A DNA stretch of 64,000 nucleotides, taken from Ignavibacteria bacterium (GTDB taxonomy: Bacteria > Bacteroidota > Ignavibacteria > Kapaibacteriales > UBA2268). The stretch lies in the NCBI GenBank assembly GCA_026417135.1, contig JAOADV010000011.1, positions 1 to 64,000 of the forward strand. The letters are read 5' to 3'. This document shows, piece by piece, positions 27,664 to 35,725 of the stretch. The stretch's first letter is position 1. Each line of letters starts with the position of its first letter. Position numbers and translations under genes: made by a program. The notes below the pieces were generated by a model. That model worked only from the letters and a program-made list of their open reading frames with translations. It was not told the origin of the DNA and searched no databases.

Positions 27664-29337
27664 ATGCACAAAATAATCGGGAAAATCTTATTAACTACGA
27701 TAATTTACTTCAATTTTGCTCTTGCTCAAAATTGGGAATGGGCTATTGGGGGAAAGGGATACGATAGCTTTGATTATTCAAGCGATGTGGCAGTCGACCG
27801 ATTTGGAAACGCATATCTTTTGGGTTACTTTAAAAGCAAAAACCTTTCTTTTGGTAGTGTCTCCATTTCGAACAAAGGAACTGATAGCGAAGATTTCTTC
27901 ATTGCAAAGTTTAATTCTTCTGGGACTTGCCTTTGGGCAAAAGCTTTCGGTGGCGACGGCAACGAGCGTGGTAAAGCACTTGCTGTACGCGACGGCTCGA
28001 TTTTCGTGTGTGGTTTCTACGAAGGCGACAACACAAAATTCGAAAACATTAATTTGCCAAACTCCATAGGCTCCGACATATTCGTTGCAGAATTGGATTT
28101 GGATGGGAATCTAAAATGGGTAAAAACATTCTACGGCGACGGCTACGAAGAACCTAATTCACTTATTTACGATTCCGAAGGGAATTTATATATCTGTGGC
28201 GATTTTTCCGGCGAAATTGTAGTGTTTGGAACCGACACCCTAAAAAATTTCAACTATGGGTCAGCTTTCAAAGGACTAACCGATGCTTTTCTTCTAAAAT
28301 TAAATTCAAAAGGGGAGCCTTTGGGAGCAATAAGATTGGGCGGAGTTTCGAACGACCGATTTAATTGTCTCGCTCTCGACAATTCCAACAACGTTTACGT
28401 AGCTGGTTCTTATAACAGCAATAGATTAATTTTTCCCACCGATACCTTAATCAACAAAGGTTACTCCGATGTTTTCGTCGTAAGGTATCGCCAAATTTTT
28501 ACGCAAGGCAAAGTGAGCTTCGAAAAAGAATGGGTCCGTGAAATCAGCGGAACCGATAAAGAATATCCATCCTTCTTAACCATCGATAAAGACAACTACA
28601 TTTATTTAGTAGGCGAATTTCAAAGTTCGCAACTTAAAATTTTGAATAACATTTTACCAAATTTTGGTAGCTACGATATTTTTTTAATTCGTTTAGACCT
28701 CTCTGGGACAATTATCTCTGCAAAATCCTATGGAGGCAATTCCGACGAGTATATCAAAAAAATAATTTTCGATAAAAACCACAATATATACTTTGCTGGA
28801 TATTTTGCTAGCGAAAGTTTTTATTTGGAGTGGCTTGGAACGACAAATGTTACAAACACACAATATTCAGATGTGTTCCTTGCAAAATTCGACTTCAACG
28901 GAGTACCACAATGGATTCTTTCGGCTGGTGGCAATAAAGAAGACCAAAGCTTTTCGATTGCCGTCGATAATAATGGTAACGTTTATCAGGTTGGTAACTT
29001 CGAATCAAAAGAAATAAGATTCAATAAGCATAATTTGTTTAACTTTGGCCACTCGAATATTTTTATTGCAAAAGCAAATCCGCTATTAACCGATGTGAAC
29101 GAAATAAACAGTTCCTCGTGTCTTGTTTTATATCCAAATCCTTGCACAGATTATTTATTTTTCTCCTTGCCCTTAGAAAGCGAAAGTAAGCAAGTCGAAA
29201 TTACAACACTCGAAGGAACTCAAATAACTGTTGTTCCAAATACCTCTTTCATTAATCGTTTGGATGTGTCGAAGCTTGCCCAAGGTGTATATCTTTTCCG
29301 TTACGAAAACCGAACGAAGCTGTTCGTTAAAATGTAG
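27664..29337 (+). CDS. Secreted SBBP-repeat (beta-propeller) protein with T9SS sorting domain
   Basis: 557 residues: signal peptide (about 1-21, ending F-A-L-A-Q), then about eight imperfect repeats of 50-60 residues with the pattern D-x-x-G-N-x-Y-x-x-G-x-F followed by F-I-A-K-F and G-G, as in SBBP beta-propellers. The last 80 residues are a T9SS type A domain with Y-P-N-P-C-T-D-Y-L and G-V-Y-L-F-R-Y. The protein should cross the outer membrane by T9SS and stay at the surface or be released. No enzymatic residues are evident. It follows glgP by 21 bases, but a functional link is unlikely. Confidence 0.82.
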   Translation: MHKIIGKILLTTIIYFNFALAQNWEWAIGGKGYDSFDYSSDVAVDRFGNAYLLGYFKSKNLSFGSVSISNKGTDSEDFFIAKFNSSGTCLWAKAFGGDGNERGKALAVRDGSIFVCGFYEGDNTKFENINLPNSIGSDIFVAELDLDGNLKWVKTFYGDGYEEPNSLIYDSEGNLYICGDFSGEIVVFGTDTLKNFNYGSAFKGLTDAFLLKLNSKGEPLGAIRLGGVSNDRFNCLALDNSNNVYVAGSYNSNRLIFPTDTLINKGYSDVFVVRYRQIFTQGKVSFEKEWVREISGTDKEYPSFLTIDKDNYIYLVGEFQSSQLKILNNILPNFGSYDIFLIRLDLSGTIISAKSYGGNSDEYIKKIIFDKNHNIYFAGYFASESFYLEWLGTTNVTNTQYSDVFLAKFDFNGVPQWILSAGGNKEDQSFSIAVDNNGNVYQVGNFESKEIRFNKHNLFNFGHSNIFIAKANPLLTDVNEINSSSCLVLYPNPCTDYLFFSLPLESESKQVEITTLEGTQITVVPNTSFINRLDVSKLAQGVYLFRYENRTKLFVKM

Positions 29338-29879
29338 TTTTGTAAAACATCAACAAAAGACTTTTTAAAATTCTATATTTTGGTCTAGTTAACATTTTAA
29401 TTTACTTTTGCTTCTCTTGTAGGTTTTTTTGGGATTAACTCTTCGGGAAAGAAGCAAATCTAATCATCTTTGGCTTAGAATAATTTTTACTTTTAACTAC
29501 AACTCACAAATGTTATGCCGAGATTTTGCCAATTGAAATTTCTCTTTGATGTGTTTCGAAAAGTTACAAATAAAAGAAAATTTCAAGTTCTTTTCTCCTA
29601 TTGAATTTTTTCCTTTTTTTAGAGTACCCCAAAAAATACTGAATAACAAGTAAATTCTATTTTTTTAGGATGGTTTAACATTTTCGACCGATTAATATTT
29701 TATTTTTTCAAAGTAGTTAAAACTTTTAAAGAAATAAATCAGAAAAATAAAGATTTCTCTCGAAAAAATTAACCTTGCCAGAACGAAATGGTATAGAAGC
29801 TAAGATTAAACAAAAAGACAATACGAATATTTTCGAATGGGTTGCTTTGATTTTGTTTTGAATAAAACTTTTGTGGATT
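29338..29879. other. Non-coding stretch, about 540 bases
   Basis: The longest gene-free stretch in the window, between the convergent SBBP-repeat gene and greA. It is very AT-rich with several T- and A-runs. I found no open frame with a ribosome site, no strong hairpin and no repeat of a neighbouring gene. Confidence 0.6.
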
Positions 29880-30353
29880 TTATCGATTTATTTCGAGAAT
29901 TTCGAGTTGGGTTTTTCCAGCTGGGGCTTGGAATTCAACAACATCACCAGTTTTTTTCCCAAGTAAAGCCTTACCTATTGGAGATGTTACCGAAATTTTA
30001 CCTTTTTCGAAGTCGGCTTCTTCGGGACTTACAAGCATATATTCGATGACTTTGTTTAGTTTCAAGTTTTTTACTTTAACTTTAGAAAGAATATAGACTT
30101 TGTCGTTAGGGAGTTCTTCGGGTCGAATCACTTGGGCTTTCGAAAGAGTTGCTTCCAACTTTGCGATTTCAATTTCAAGGAGTTCTTGTTGATGCTTAGC
30201 AGCATCGTATTCAGAATTTTCTGATAAATCGCCGTGCGAGCGGGCTTCGGCAATCTTTTGTGCAACTTCTTTCCTACCTTTAGTTTTTAATTCAACTAAC
30301 TTCTGTTGCAACTCTAAAAATTTTTCTTCGGTTAAATAAACTGCATCTCCCAT
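29880..30353 (-). CDS. greA: Transcription elongation factor GreA
   Basis: 157 residues. The N-terminal coiled coil (about 10-75) contains S-E-N-S-E-Y-D-A-A-K, with the acidic tip that reaches into the RNA polymerase channel to trigger transcript cleavage. The C-terminal FKBP-like domain ends in the I-S-V-T-S-P-I-G-K-A-L-L-G-K-K motif. It rescues backtracked polymerase. Its ATG is preceded by AGAGGGAACT, a good ribosome site, and just upstream is a terminator that separates it from the mqnA-like/murD genes. Confidence 0.95.
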   Translation of the reverse strand: MGDAVYLTEEKFLELQQKLVELKTKGRKEVAQKIAEARSHGDLSENSEYDAAKHQQELLEIEIAKLEATLSKAQVIRPEELPNDKVYILSKVKVKNLKLNKVIEYMLVSPEEADFEKGKISVTSPIGKALLGKKTGDVVEFQAPAGKTQLEILEINR

Positions 30354-30365
30354 AGTTCCCTCTAA

Positions 30366-30400
30366 TCAAATAAAAATAAGCCATCTTTCTCAATGGCTTA
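30366..30400 (-). terminator. Intrinsic terminator downstream of the mqnA-like gene
   Basis: On the minus strand a perfect 8-bp stem, TAAGCCAT at 30377-30384 pairing with ATGGCTTA at 30393-30400, with an 8-base loop, followed by TTTTTATTTG. It sits between the mqnA-like stop (30433) and the greA start (30353), so it should end the murD-mqnA transcript. Confidence 0.7.
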
Positions 30401-30432
30401 AATCTATTAACGAAACCTTCGTAGGAATATTT

Positions 30433-31203
30433 TTATTGTATTTCAAGAATTTTGACTGCTGGTATGTCGGATAAAATTTGATGGTAGTATAAAAAGAGCA
30501 AGGTTGATTCGAGTGCTTCTTCGAGCTCTGGGTTCCAATGCCAATAAATCTTTCCTTTTCTTCGGGGAATCTCATTCCTTGATTGAACTTCTTCCAAAAT
30601 CTCGTTAAATTCTGGAAGGTTGTCCTTTTTCAAAGAGTTAACAATATCGAAGATTTTTGGTGGACAATTTTCGGAGCGGCAAGCCCAAAAGCCAAGTGGT
30701 AACGGTAATTCGACTAAGTCGAACCATTCTTCGCTTATGTCTAATGAAACATCGTTAACTGTAGCAGAGCCCCAAAGAATAGCAGAATCAGATTTTTCCA
30801 AAAGTTCAGATTTATTACCTATATGTTTTACTATGTCCCCCGAAATTCCAAATTTTTCGGAAAGGATTAGTTTCGCAATAACCATTGCAAAGTCGTCCGG
30901 AGTTGGCGAAATCAATGAGTGAATATTTTCGATGCTTCTGCGAAAGAAAATCGTTGCAAGTCCCGTATAGTCTTCGGCAAAAAGCACAGGTCCAGGAATT
31001 ATTCTATAATCAGCGATTTTTACTGCTTTTCCGTAGCCCAAAGGATTAATAAAAGCTGCATCGACCAAGTTCCCCAATAATAAGTTCGAGCATTCTACCT
31101 CGCTTAGAGCATAATATGAAATATCGTTGGATTTACAATATAATTCACAGTTTTCGAATAATGGCTTATAAACGATATTATTGGGGAAAGCTAATTTTAT
31201 CAT
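30433..31203 (-). CDS. MqnA/MqnD-family protein, probable menaquinone biosynthesis
   Basis: 256 residues with the periplasmic-binding-protein-like fold of MqnA/MqnD, the chorismate dehydratase and related enzymes of the futalosine route to menaquinone. Matching landmarks are V-D-A-A-F-I-N-P near 47, a serine-containing segment L-I-S-P-T-P-D-D-F near 97, and S-A-I-L-W-G-S-A followed by W-F-D-L-V-E-L-P-L-P-L-G-F-W-A-C-R, where MqnA has its conserved W-x-x-L-T-G-L-P-F-V-F-A-x-W-A. There is no signal peptide, so it is not a transport binding protein. It starts inside the murD stop (ATGA). It is divergent from well-studied MqnA, so specificity is uncertain. Confidence 0.55.
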   Translation of the reverse strand: MIKLAFPNNIVYKPLFENCELYCKSNDISYYALSEVECSNLLLGNLVDAAFINPLGYGKAVKIADYRIIPGPVLFAEDYTGLATIFFRRSIENIHSLISPTPDDFAMVIAKLILSEKFGISGDIVKHIGNKSELLEKSDSAILWGSATVNDVSLDISEEWFDLVELPLPLGFWACRSENCPPKIFDIVNSLKKDNLPEFNEILEEVQSRNEIPRRKGKIYWHWNPELEEALESTLLFLYYHQILSDIPAVKILEIQ

Positions 31204-32543
31204 TTCAGTTTTTCTACAATTTCCTTGAAAACTCTACCCCTATGCTCGAAATTAATGAACATATCGAAGGATTTACAAGCTGGCGAAAGGAGGACGATAT
31301 CGCCTGGCACAGAAATAAAGTAAGCTCGGTTTATTGCATCTTCGAAACTTTCTTCAACAAAACAGCGTACTCTACTTGAAAAATGGTTATAAATTTCACC
31401 CTTTGCTTCTCCAAATGTTACAATTGCTTTTACCTTTTCCGAAACTAAATTGTCGAGCAAAGAATAATTGTTATTGTCGGCTCGTCCTCCAGCCAGCCAA
31501 ACCAAGGGTCGGGCAAAGCTACTTAAAGCAAAATATGTGGCATCAACGTTTGTAGCTTTCGAGTCGTTGATAAAATCGACGCCGTTGAGTGTCCGAACGA
31601 ACTCGAGTCGGTGTTCGACACCTTCGAATGCCATAAGTGCATCACGAATGTCTTCGTTCCGAACTTTAAAATATTTTAAAGCAACAACTGCGGCAAGCGA
31701 GTTGTATAGGTTATGAATACCAGGAATTTTTATTTCCCCCGCTTCCATAATGAACTCCTCGTTATACTTATCTGGGAACCGACTTGCAATTAAATTGCCA
31801 CTAAGATATGCCCCAAATTGGATTGGTTGCAAACTGAAGTGGGCAATTTCCCCCTTTGCAAGCTGTTCCGCTAATCGAGTTTCCTTATCGTCGAAATTCA
31901 AAATTAGCAAATCTTCTTTATCTTGGTTGCGAAAAATTTTGAATTTGGCATTTCTGTAATTTTCATATGTTCCGTGATATTCAATGTGGTCTGGTTTAAT
32001 ATTTAAAATTATAGCAAGTTGTGGTTCAAAGTGATTTGTCCTATCGAGTTGGTAACTACTTGCTTCCAAAACTACAATAGTTTCATTGTCAAGTGAATCG
32101 ACAAAATTTGATAAAGGCGTACCAATATTTCCAGCTGCAACTGCTTTTCTCCCCGATTTGTTAAGTGCATAGTTTATCAGAGCTGTTGTTGTTGTTTTAC
32201 CGTTCGTTCCAGTTATTGCTATGATTGGATTTTTTATAAACCAGCTGGCAAATTCCATTTCGCCGATAATCGGAACATTTAATTCTTCTGCCTTTTTTAA
32301 AATAGGTGAAAATGGAGGAACTCCGGGCGAAGTTACAACGAGTTCATAATCTCTAAGCTTTTCGCAAGTGTTCGTTCCAAATTCGAACTCTATTTGATTT
32401 TCGAAAAGTATTTTTTTTGTATCTCGAAATTTGCTTTCGTCTTGGCTTTCGCTAACAAATACTCTTTCAAAACCCCTTCGGCGAGCAAGGAGTGCAGCTG
32501 CAAGACCGCTACGACCAGCTCCGACAATAAAAACACTTTTCAC
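31200..32543 (-). CDS. murD: UDP-N-acetylmuramoylalanine--D-glutamate ligase
   Basis: Adds D-glutamate to UDP-MurNAc-L-Ala in peptidoglycan synthesis; 447 residues. An N-terminal Rossmann part G-A-G-R-S-G-L-A-A-A is followed by the ATP loop A-I-T-G-T-N-G-K-T-T-T near 110, E-A-S-S-Y-Q-L near 160, H-R-L-E near 313 and N-D-S-K-A-T-N near 327, all MurD landmarks. The start is GTG at 32543. A TAATTTTG box lies 21 nt upstream. It is coupled to the mqnA-like gene by a 4-base overlap and, like murE, lies outside a cell-division cluster. Confidence 0.94.
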   Translation of the reverse strand: MKSVFIVGAGRSGLAAALLARRRGFERVFVSESQDESKFRDTKKILFENQIEFEFGTNTCEKLRDYELVVTSPGVPPFSPILKKAEELNVPIIGEMEFASWFIKNPIIAITGTNGKTTTTALINYALNKSGRKAVAAGNIGTPLSNFVDSLDNETIVVLEASSYQLDRTNHFEPQLAIILNIKPDHIEYHGTYENYRNAKFKIFRNQDKEDLLILNFDDKETRLAEQLAKGEIAHFSLQPIQFGAYLSGNLIASRFPDKYNEEFIMEAGEIKIPGIHNLYNSLAAVVALKYFKVRNEDIRDALMAFEGVEHRLEFVRTLNGVDFINDSKATNVDATYFALSSFARPLVWLAGGRADNNNYSLLDNLVSEKVKAIVTFGEAKGEIYNHFSSRVRCFVEESFEDAINRAYFISVPGDIVLLSPACKSFDMFINFEHRGRVFKEIVEKLK

Positions 32544-32563
32544 TTCGAGCTCACTTTAAAAAG

Positions 32564-32571
32564 CAAAATTA
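32564..32571 (-). promoter_or_regulatory. Candidate -7 box of murD promoter
   Basis: TAATTTTG on the minus strand, 21 nt before the GTG start of murD, matching TAnnTTTG. A TTTG lies further upstream, but its spacing of about 25 is longer than the usual 19-21. Confidence 0.4.
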
Positions 32572-32646
32572 AGGTTTAATCGGTATCTTTTAATTACAAA
32601 TATTTCATATAATAATTCGTTTCTAATTTTTTAATTGACCTAAAAA

Positions 32647-33909
32647 ATGAAGTTCTACTTAAATATATTAATAAGTTTTGCTATACTTACTTTTCCAACC
32701 TTAAGTCAAAAGATACTGATACCTATGGATTTAACCCAAACCGACCATTTAAAGGCTTATGGTTTTGCGTATTGGACTTTGAAACAAGGGCAAACTGTCG
32801 ACTGGCTTTTGAACTACCGAGGTGGTTCGTTTATAACAGATTATTCTCCGATTATCGAAACTGAAAGTCGGATTCGGGGCGTCTCGTTCGAAGTTATCGA
32901 TGGAGCAACAGCATCGCTTATCTATGCAGAAGTGCAAAGCAACGATGTCAATATGGATGTGGTTCATCTTGAAAAGCCACCTAAAATTGCGGTTTATGCA
33001 ACGCCCGGAACACAACCTTGGGACGATGCAGTGTTATTAGCATTAAATTATGCGCAAATCGAACACGATGTCCTTTGGAACGAAGAGGTTCTTGCTGGTA
33101 AGCTCTCCGAATACGATTGGCTACATTTGCACCACGAAGACTTCACTGGTCAGTATGGTAAGTTTTGGGCTTCGTTTTCGACCCAACCTTGGTACATAGA
33201 ACAGGTTACGATAAACGAAGCAATGGCAAAGAAACTTGGTTTTACTAAAGTTTCCGAGATGAAAAAAGCGGTTGCTTTAAAAATTCGAGAATATGTTGCA
33301 AATGGTGGCTTCCTTTTTGCAATGTGTAGTGCAACCGATACCTACGACATTGCACTTGCTGCTCTTAATACAGACATATGCGAAAGTATGTTCGATGGCG
33401 ACCCAGCCGACCCCAACGCTCAATCCAAACTTGACTTTTCCCAAACTTTCGCTTTCGAAAACTTTAAATTGGTAATGGACCCTTTTGTTTATGAGTTTTC
33501 AGATATCGACTGCCCTCCAAATGTTTTTTTGATGAACCCCGAAACCGACTATTTCACCCTTTTTGAATTCTCAGCAAAGTTCGACCCAGTCCCAACTATG
33601 CTTACGCAAAACCACGTCAATGTTGTTAAAGGGTTTCTTGGTCAAACTACAGCTTTTAAATTAGATAAAATAAAAAAGAACATAACTATAATGGGCATAA
33701 AAGAAGGAACTGACGAAGTAAAGTATATCCACGGAAATGTCGGTAGAGGTATGTTTACTTTTTATGGTGGACACGACCCAGAAGATTATCAACACGCAGT
33801 CGGCGACCCACCGACAGATTTAAACTTGCATAAAAACTCTCCGGGTTATAGGTTAATTTTAAATAATGTGCTCTTCCCTGCTGCTAAGAAAAGGGTACTT
33901 AAAACTTAA
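32647..33909 (+). CDS. Conserved secreted protein often mis-named asparagine synthetase B
   Basis: 420 residues with a signal peptide (about 1-20, ending L-S-Q). The body matches, from memory of the family, a protein widely conserved in Bacteroidota and annotated as asparagine synthetase B: I-L-I-P-M-D, H-L-K-A-Y-G, V-D-W-L-L-N-Y-R-G-G-S-F, then a second half starting K-I-A-V-Y with W-D-D-A-V near 121, L-H-L-H-H-E-D-F-T-G-Q-Y-G-K-F near 154-168, F-A-M-C-S-A-T-D-T near 222 and Y-G-G-H-D-P-E near 375. It has no glutaminase N-terminal cysteine or ATP-pyrophosphatase loop of AsnB, and it is exported, so that name is wrong. The second half looks like a class I glutamine-amidotransferase-like fold. 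The function is unknown. Confidence 0.75.
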   Translation: MKFYLNILISFAILTFPTLSQKILIPMDLTQTDHLKAYGFAYWTLKQGQTVDWLLNYRGGSFITDYSPIIETESRIRGVSFEVIDGATASLIYAEVQSNDVNMDVVHLEKPPKIAVYATPGTQPWDDAVLLALNYAQIEHDVLWNEEVLAGKLSEYDWLHLHHEDFTGQYGKFWASFSTQPWYIEQVTINEAMAKKLGFTKVSEMKKAVALKIREYVANGGFLFAMCSATDTYDIALAALNTDICESMFDGDPADPNAQSKLDFSQTFAFENFKLVMDPFVYEFSDIDCPPNVFLMNPETDYFTLFEFSAKFDPVPTMLTQNHVNVVKGFLGQTTAFKLDKIKKNITIMGIKEGTDEVKYIHGNVGRGMFTFYGGHDPEDYQHAVGDPPTDLNLHKNSPGYRLILNNVLFPAAKKRVLKT

Positions 33910-34235
33910 TCCAAAAACTTTTTGTTGGCTCGAACCAGTTAAAAGACTTGATTTACGGCCAAAGCAAAATGTAGATTAGTTAAAATTAACTTTTCTAAGC
34001 ACAAATTTATTCAACGAAATTACAAAAGAATAACCAGCTACTAAATAAGAATTTTACCAAACAAGCCTTGTAGTTTTTTTATAAATAGAAATGATAATTG
34101 CTTATCTTCAGACTTAAGAGTACGATTTATTGTGAAGTTACAATCTCGCTCAAATTTTAGTAATACCTTTCGAAAATTTTATCTAAAATCTAAAATTTGC
34201 ATCCGAAGGAATTATTCGAAAAGCAAATAGAAAAA
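33910..34235. other. Non-coding stretch, about 325 bases
   Basis: Convergent intergenic region between the secreted protein and prfA. AT-rich; no open frame, repeat or convincing terminator hairpin was found. Confidence 0.6.
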
Positions 34236-35348
34236 TTAGTTAGTAGATTTGACAGAATTTGATTTCTCTACAAAGGCAAGCCCTTGGTTTAAAAGTTGGG
34301 TTTGTTCCAAAAGTCTCAATTTTTCAATTATTGGAAGCAAATTACCTTCGATGACCTCGCTCAATGGGAAATTTTTTTCGTCGCCTTCGAGTCTGTGGTC
34401 AGTAACTCGGTTTTGAGGCCAGTTATAAGTACGAATCTTTTCGGACCTATCGCCAGAGCGGACCATAGCACGGCGAGCGCTCGATATCTCTTCGTGTTGT
34501 TTCCTCAGCTCTAACTCGTAGAGCCTCGAACGAAGCACTTTCATTGCCTTTTCTCGATTTTTTAGTTGCGAGCGCTCGTCTTGGCAAGAAACAACAATTC
34601 CGGTTGGTAAGTGGGTTATTCGAACAGCAGTTTCTACCTTGTTTACATTCTGTCCACCACGCCCACCAGCCCGGAAAATATCTATTCGCAAGTCTTCATC
34701 CTTGACCTCGATGTCAATTTCGTCGGCCTCGGGCAAAACCGCGACCGTTGCTGCCGAAGTATGGATTCGACCGCTTGCTTCTGTTTCTGGAACACGCTGG
34801 ACTCTATGTACCCCACTTTCGAACTTCATTAAGCCATATACATCGTTTCCCGTAATAGAAAAAATAATTTCTTTAAAGCCACCGCGCTCGCTCTCATTAA
34901 AATCGATAATTTCTGTTTTAAAGGAATTTTTTTCTGCAAATTTTTGATACATTCGAAACAAGTCGCCTACGAATAAACCAGCTTCGTCCCCACCAGTTCC
35001 AGCACGAATTTCGACAATACAGTTCTTCGTGTCGTCAACATCTTTTGGAATAAGCAAAATCTTTAACTTTTCCTCGAGTTCTTCCTTCCTTTTTTGTAGA
35101 TTTTCGATTTCTTCGTAAGCAAGTTCTTTCAATTCGGGGTCAATTTCGCTTTCGATAAGTTCTAAGTTGGAATCAATTTCGTTTACAACGGAAAGATAAT
35201 CATTTGCAACCTCGACAATAGGTCGGAGATACTTGCTTTCTCGGGCAAGCTCCTTATATTTTTTAACTTCACGCAGAATTTCGGGTTTGTTCAATTCTTC
35301 CTGAACAAAATAATATCTTGCTAATATACTTTCTACTTTGTCTCGCAT
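34236..35348 (-). CDS. prfA: Peptide chain release factor 1
   Basis: Reads UAA and UAG stop codons and releases the finished chain; 370 residues. The codon-recognition P-x-T motif is P-E-T at 187-189, which marks RF1 rather than RF2 (S-P-F). The G-G-Q motif at 231-233 enters the peptidyl-transferase centre. The N-terminal helical domain (about 1-100) is complete. It is flanked on both sides by gene-free stretches; hemK/prmC, which modifies the G-G-Q glutamine, is not next to it. Confidence 0.96.
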   Translation of the reverse strand: MRDKVESILARYYFVQEELNKPEILREVKKYKELARESKYLRPIVEVANDYLSVVNEIDSNLELIESEIDPELKELAYEEIENLQKRKEELEEKLKILLIPKDVDDTKNCIVEIRAGTGGDEAGLFVGDLFRMYQKFAEKNSFKTEIIDFNESERGGFKEIIFSITGNDVYGLMKFESGVHRVQRVPETEASGRIHTSAATVAVLPEADEIDIEVKDEDLRIDIFRAGGRGGQNVNKVETAVRITHLPTGIVVSCQDERSQLKNREKAMKVLRSRLYELELRKQHEEISSARRAMVRSGDRSEKIRTYNWPQNRVTDHRLEGDEKNFPLSEVIEGNLLPIIEKLRLLEQTQLLNQGLAFVEKSNSVKSTN

Positions 35349-35725
35349 TTTTCATTAATAATTTGAATACAAGAGACGATTTAAGAATTAAAAAATTTAA
35401 CTGATTTCCAACAAATCCACTTCCCAAATCTTATTTTCTTGATTATTTCTTCGACATCGGGTGGCAAAAGAATAAGTTTGAATTAGTTATGTGGTAAATA
35501 AAAATTTCTAAATTTCAGTATCTCTTGATTTTAGTCGGAAAAAATGGTATTGATACAAATTGAAATAGCTCCGAACATAACAATGGTTATCGAATAGCAC
35601 GCAAAAAAACAAAAATAAGTTAAACTAAGTGGAAAAATAATCTCTATGTAGGAAATTTCAGTAAGCTACATATTTAATGCGTTGACCTCGGTAAAATTTA
35701 TTCAACTTTTAATTTAATCGTCAGA
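35349..35725. other. Non-coding stretch, about 375 bases
   Basis: Region between prfA and the OmpA-family gene, both read on the minus strand. AT-rich, without a credible open frame or strong hairpin. It should contain the prfA promoter, but I see no clear TAnnTTTG near the start. Confidence 0.6.

Noticed and set aside
32647-33909. Asparagine synthetase B
   Set aside because: Exported protein without the glutaminase or ATP-binding motifs of AsnB.
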